NCBI GenBank assembly: GCA_009377535.1 | Contig: WHTV01000001.1 | Span: forward strand, 137,763 to 201,762 | Direction: 5' to 3' | DNA: 64,000 nucleotides | From: Kiloniellaceae bacterium | Lineage (GTDB): Bacteria > Pseudomonadota > Alphaproteobacteria > Kiloniellales > Kiloniellaceae | Shown: one piece after another, positions 60,942-64,000 of the stretch | Numbering within the stretch: position 1 is the stretch's first letter | How the letters are laid out: every line of letters begins with the position of its first letter | The notes under the pieces: generated by a model | Databases searched by the model: none | Seen by the model: the letters and a program-made list of their open reading frames with translations, nothing else | Told to the model about the DNA's origin: nothing | Translations under genes and position numbers: made by a program

Positions 60942-61874
60942 ATGATCGTCGCTGAGGAGACAGAGGTCGACTACGTCGAGCCGGTGCAAAACCCGGCCGA
61001 GCGGCTACGCCGCATCCTGGTACGGATGTTGATCTACGGTATCCTCATCCTCTGGGCTGTCATCTGTCTCTTTCCGATCTATTGGACGGTGACGACCTCC
61101 TTCAAGATCGCGCCGGACGTGATGCGCAGCCACCTTGTGCCCTTCTACGACTTCATGCCGCAGTGGCTCGGCTGGCGCTCGCTGGGTCTGTCGCCGGAGA
61201 CAATTTTCGAGACCTCCACCGTGCGCGAGGAGTTCCTGAGGCGCTTCTGGAACAGCGTGCTGACCTCGGTCTCCGCCTCTTTCCTGGCGATCGTCATCGG
61301 GTCGTTGGCGGCCTATGGCCTCACCCGCTTCTCCTACAAGTTCGGGCCGATGCGCAACAAGGACATCTCCTTCTTCTTCCTGTCGCAGCTGATCTTGCCG
61401 CCGGTGGTGCTGGCCCTGCCGTTTCTCGTCCTCTACAAGGAGCTGGCGCTGCTCGATACGTCGATCGGGCTGATTCTTCTCTACACCCTGATGGTGCTGC
61501 CGATCGTCATCTGGATCATGCGCGATCAGTTCCGGGCCATCCCCGTAGAGCTCGAGGAGGCGGCCCTGGTGGACGGCCTGTCGATCTGGGGCGCCTTCCT
61601 GCGCATCGTGCTGCCGATTTCCGTGCCGGGCATGGTGGCGGCCTTCATCCTGGCGCTGATTCTCTGCTGGAACGAATATTTTTTCGCCGCGCTGCTGACC
61701 AGCACCGACGCCAAGACCCTGCCGGTCATGGTGGCCAGCCAGACCGGTAGCCAGGGCATCAACTGGTGGGCTATGGCGGCCCTCTCGACCGCGGCGATCG
61801 GGCCGCTGGTCATAGTCGGCATTCTGCTGGAGCGCTACATCATCGCCGGCATGGCGACGGGCGCTGTGAAGTAG
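60942..61874 (+). CDS. sugar ABC transporter permease (MalG/UgpE-like)
   Basis: A 310-residue inner-membrane permease with six hydrophobic segments and the EAA loop EEAALVDGLSIWGAFLRIVLPISVPG (about 205-230). Opens with an acidic cytoplasmic leader. Partner of the permease at 59807. Confidence 0.93.
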   Translation: MIVAEETEVDYVEPVQNPAERLRRILVRMLIYGILILWAVICLFPIYWTVTTSFKIAPDVMRSHLVPFYDFMPQWLGWRSLGLSPETIFETSTVREEFLRRFWNSVLTSVSASFLAIVIGSLAAYGLTRFSYKFGPMRNKDISFFFLSQLILPPVVLALPFLVLYKELALLDTSIGLILLYTLMVLPIVIWIMRDQFRAIPVELEEAALVDGLSIWGAFLRIVLPISVPGMVAAFILALILCWNEYFFAALLTSTDAKTLPVMVASQTGSQGINWWAMAALSTAAIGPLVIVGILLERYIIAGMATGAVK

Positions 61875-61922
61875 GAGGGCTTCGTCTCAGCCGCCGAGAG
61901 CATTGCGGGAGGAACGGACGAC

Positions 61923-62945
61923 ATGAAGACAAGGCGCTTCGAGCGAATCGACAACCGCGGGCTCCGCTTCACCGAGCTCGGGTTCGGCACGGCGCCGCTC
62001 GGCAACCTCTACCGCGCCATCACGGAAGCGGATGCCCAGGCAGCGCTGGAGGCGGCCTGGGCGACGGGCTGCCGCTATTTCGACACCGCACCGCTCTACG
62101 GTCTCGGCCTTTCCGAGACCCGGCTCAACCGCTTTCTCATTGGCCGCCGCCGCGAAGACTACGTGCTGTCGACCAAGGTCGGGCGGCTGCTGAAGGCCTG
62201 TGCGCCGGAGCAGCGCACCGGCATCGGCAAGTTCTTCGACACGCCGTCGCGCCGGGAGGTCTACGACTACAGCTACGACGGCGTCATGCGCTCCTTCGAG
62301 ATATCCCTGGAGCGCCTCGGCGTCGACTCCGTCGATATTCTCTACGGCCACGACATCGACCTCTTCAACCACGGTTCGCAGGCGGTGCTGGAGGCGAAGC
62401 TGAACGAATTCATCAGCTCCGGCTACTACGCGCTGCTGTCGCTGCGCGACCAGGGCGCCATCAAGGCCTTCGGGGCCGGCCTCAACGAGTGGCAGGCCTG
62501 CCAGTGGTTGGCCGAGCGCGGGGACTTCGACCTCTTCCTGCTGGCCGGTCGCTACACCCTGCTGGAGCAGGAGGCACTGGAGACCTTCCTGTCGCTCTGC
62601 GAGCGGCGCGGCATCGGCATCGTCCTCGGCGGTCCCTACAACTCCGGCATCCTGGCGAGCGGGCCGAAGCCGGGGGCGCATTACAACTACGACCCGGCGC
62701 CACCGGAGATTCTCGACCGGGTCGCGCGCATCGAGGCGGTCTGCAAGCGCCATGGCGTGCGGCTCATCGAGGCGGCGCTGCAGTTTCCATTGCTGCATCC
62801 CGCGGTGGTCTCGGTGATTCCGGGCGGCCAGAGCGCGGCCGAGGTCGAGAGCAACCGCGCAGTGCTGCAAAAAGATATTCCCGCCGATCTCTGGCAGGAT
62901 CTCAAAGCCGAAGGCCTGCTGCGCGCCGACGCCCCAACGGCTTGA
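61923..62945 (+). CDS. aldo/keto reductase (L-fucose dehydrogenase-like)
   Basis: A 340-residue NAD(P)-dependent aldose oxidoreductase with TIM-barrel fold. The catalytic tetrad is seen: Asp and Tyr in YFDTAPLYGLGLSE (about residues 44-57), Lys in VLSTKVGRLLK (about 84) and His in DILYGHDIDL (about 142). The family is that of D-threo-aldose 1-dehydrogenase, L-fucose dehydrogenase and pyridoxal 4-dehydrogenase. Position between sugar permeases and a lactonase, with FucU on the other strand, favours oxidation of an aldose to its lactone. Confidence 0.9.
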   Translation: MKTRRFERIDNRGLRFTELGFGTAPLGNLYRAITEADAQAALEAAWATGCRYFDTAPLYGLGLSETRLNRFLIGRRREDYVLSTKVGRLLKACAPEQRTGIGKFFDTPSRREVYDYSYDGVMRSFEISLERLGVDSVDILYGHDIDLFNHGSQAVLEAKLNEFISSGYYALLSLRDQGAIKAFGAGLNEWQACQWLAERGDFDLFLLAGRYTLLEQEALETFLSLCERRGIGIVLGGPYNSGILASGPKPGAHYNYDPAPPEILDRVARIEAVCKRHGVRLIEAALQFPLLHPAVVSVIPGGQSAAEVESNRAVLQKDIPADLWQDLKAEGLLRADAPTA

Positions 62946-62964
62946 GCAAGCCGAGGATGCCAGG

Positions 62965-63858
62965 ATGATGCTTGTCGATGCGCATCAGCACTATTGGGAG
63001 CCCCGGCGCGGCGACTACGATTGGATGCCGATGGACGACGCCGTCCTCGCGCGTCGCTACCGCCCCGCCGACCTTGCGCCGGCCCTGGCGGAGGCGGGGA
63101 TCGGCCGCACGGTGCTGGTGCAGGCGGCGGCCACGGTTGAGGAGACCGAGTACATGCTCGGCCTCGCCGACGCCACGCCTTCGGTTGCCGCCGTGGTCGG
63201 CTGGGTCGACTTCGAGGACAAGGGCCATCTCAGGCACCTCGAGCGCCTGAAGAAGCATCCAAAGTTCGTCGGCGTCCGCCCGATGATCCAGGACATTCCC
63301 GACGTCGACTGGATGCTGCGCGACGACGTGCAGTGGGCCTATGCGGCCCTCGTTGACCTCGACCTGACCTTTGATGCCTTGGGATTCTCACGGCATCTGG
63401 CGAATTTTCTCACGCTCCTCGAGCGCTATCCGAAGCTGCGGGTCGTCATCGACCACTGCATGAAGCCCCAGGTGCGCGACCACGGCACGGCGCGTGAGGA
63501 GCGCGCCTTCTGGGCCGCGGGCCTGCGGCGCCTTGCGGCGGAGACCGGCGCTTTCTGCAAGCTCTCCGGCCTGGTCACGGAAGCGAACGAAGACTGGAGC
63601 GTACAGGACCTGGCACCCTATGCCGCCGAAGTGCTGCGGGCTTTCGGCGCCGGCCGGGTGATGTGGGGTTCCGACTGGCCGGTGTGCCGGTTGCGTGCAA
63701 GCTACGGCCAATGGCATGCGGCTGCCCAGTCCCTCTGCGCCGGCCTCACGCAAGCCGAGCGCTCGCAGGTCTTCGGCGGCACGGCGGCCCGCTTCTACGG
63801 ACTGGAGAACAGCTCCCGTGACGCGCTCACGGTGCCGGCGGACCGCGCCCCCGGATGA
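62965..63858 (+). CDS. amidohydrolase-family lactonase (fuconolactonase-like)
   Basis: A 297-residue TIM-barrel metal-dependent hydrolase of the COG3618 group. [12 protein letters not shown] carries the first His pair, [11 protein letters not shown] the next, and [11 protein letters not shown] the conserved Asp. Members hydrolyse L-fucono- or L-rhamnono-lactones. Two ATGs (62965 and 62968) follow GAGG. It would open the lactone made by the adjacent aldo/keto reductase. Its last 32 bases overlap the convergent DUF1328 gene. Confidence 0.88.
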   Translation: MMLVDAHQHYWEPRRGDYDWMPMDDAVLARRYRPADLAPALAEAGIGRTVLVQAAATVEETEYMLGLADATPSVAAVVGWVDFEDKGHLRHLERLKKHPKFVGVRPMIQDIPDVDWMLRDDVQWAYAALVDLDLTFDALGFSRHLANFLTLLERYPKLRVVIDHCMKPQVRDHGTAREERAFWAAGLRRLAAETGAFCKLSGLVTEANEDWSVQDLAPYAAEVLRAFGAGRVMWGSDWPVCRLRASYGQWHAAAQSLCAGLTQAERSQVFGGTAARFYGLENSSRDALTVPADRAPG

Positions 63859-64000
63859 GGTGCACGACCAGCGTCAGCACGAAGAGCACGACGAAGACGA
63901 CGAACAGGAGCTTGGCGACATCGACCGCGACCGCAGCAATACCGCCGAAGCCGAAGAACGCCGCGACTATTGCGAGCAGGAAGAAGAATATGGCCCAACC
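63827..64000 (-). CDS. DUF1328 (YtjA-like) membrane protein, N-terminus outside window
   Basis: The 57 residues visible begin [40 protein letters not shown], which is split here as two hydrophobic helices about the FGFGGIA turn; this is the DUF1328 pattern, where the protein starts M-x-GWA. Only about two N-terminal residues are beyond base 64000. The tail is [15 protein letters not shown] small inner-membrane protein of unknown function, often stress-induced in the family. Convergent with the lactonase. Confidence 0.85.
   Translation of the reverse strand, partial: GWAIFFFLLAIVAAFFGFGGIAAVAVDVAKLLFVVFVVLFVLTLVVHLIRGRGPPAP

Overview
The window is GC-rich, gene-dense bacterial chromosome with no insertion sequences, phage genes or CRISPR array. 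Several features point to a free-living, probably marine or saline alphaproteobacterium of the Rhodospirillales/Kiloniellales type (inference). These are short-form ArgC, the carAB-greA and yqeY-dnaG-rpoD neighbourhoods, an ELM1-like glycosyltransferase, Tat-exported MsrP, a class GN sortase with its VIT/VWA target, and many ABC uptake systems.

Layout. 1-597: start of uvrB (minus strand, cut by the window edge). 696-3809: a minus-strand sortase operon made of a VIT/VWA surface protein with an LPQTA sorting tail, its sortase and a possible small membrane protein. 4080-8692: aspartate aminotransferase, amidase and a chemoreceptor. 8783-16202: short-form argC, an EF-G-like GTPase, a glycosyltransferase, a hybrid-free histidine kinase and MsrP. 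16300-16430: a probable small RNA. 16641-23276: LysR regulator, trxB, GNAT, a coupled XRE regulator-SulP transporter pair, an MFS transporter and gloA. 23369-23541: a composite palindromic repeat. 23565-27323: an operon of an ELM1-like glycosyltransferase, a 2OG-Fe(II) oxygenase and an unrecognised 637-residue protein. 27507-32833: an Lrp-type regulator and a complete branched-chain amino acid ABC transporter. 33006-38061: carA-carB-greA. 38241-43512: yqeY, a GNAT gene that seems to start at CTG, dnaG and rpoD. 43596-47978: small envelope proteins (glycine-zipper proteins, RlpA, CHAP hydrolase) and an MBL-fold hydrolase. 48054-48129: a CAU tRNA.

48191-63858 is a carbohydrate region. A LacI regulator sits beside two palindromic operators and divergent from a CUT2-type sugar ABC transporter (ATPase, permease, binding protein), followed by a TIM-barrel isomerase/epimerase and a Gfo/Idh/MocA dehydrogenase. 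A second set has a ribokinase-like kinase, a FucU-type mutarotase and a CUT1-type ATPase on the minus strand. Divergent from it are a Tat-exported solute-binding protein, two permeases, an aldo/keto reductase and an amidohydrolase-type lactonase. Mutarotase, aldose dehydrogenase and lactonase together suggest the oxidative route for L-fucose or a similar deoxy- or pento-sugar. The dehydratase and later steps are not in the window. The window closes in a DUF1328 membrane protein.

No wholly new system is proved here. The best leads are the C-rich-loop RNA at 16300-16430, the unknown protein with its oxygenase and glycosyltransferase partners (23565-27323), the sortase operon, the CTG-start GNAT gene, and the sugar oxidation cluster.
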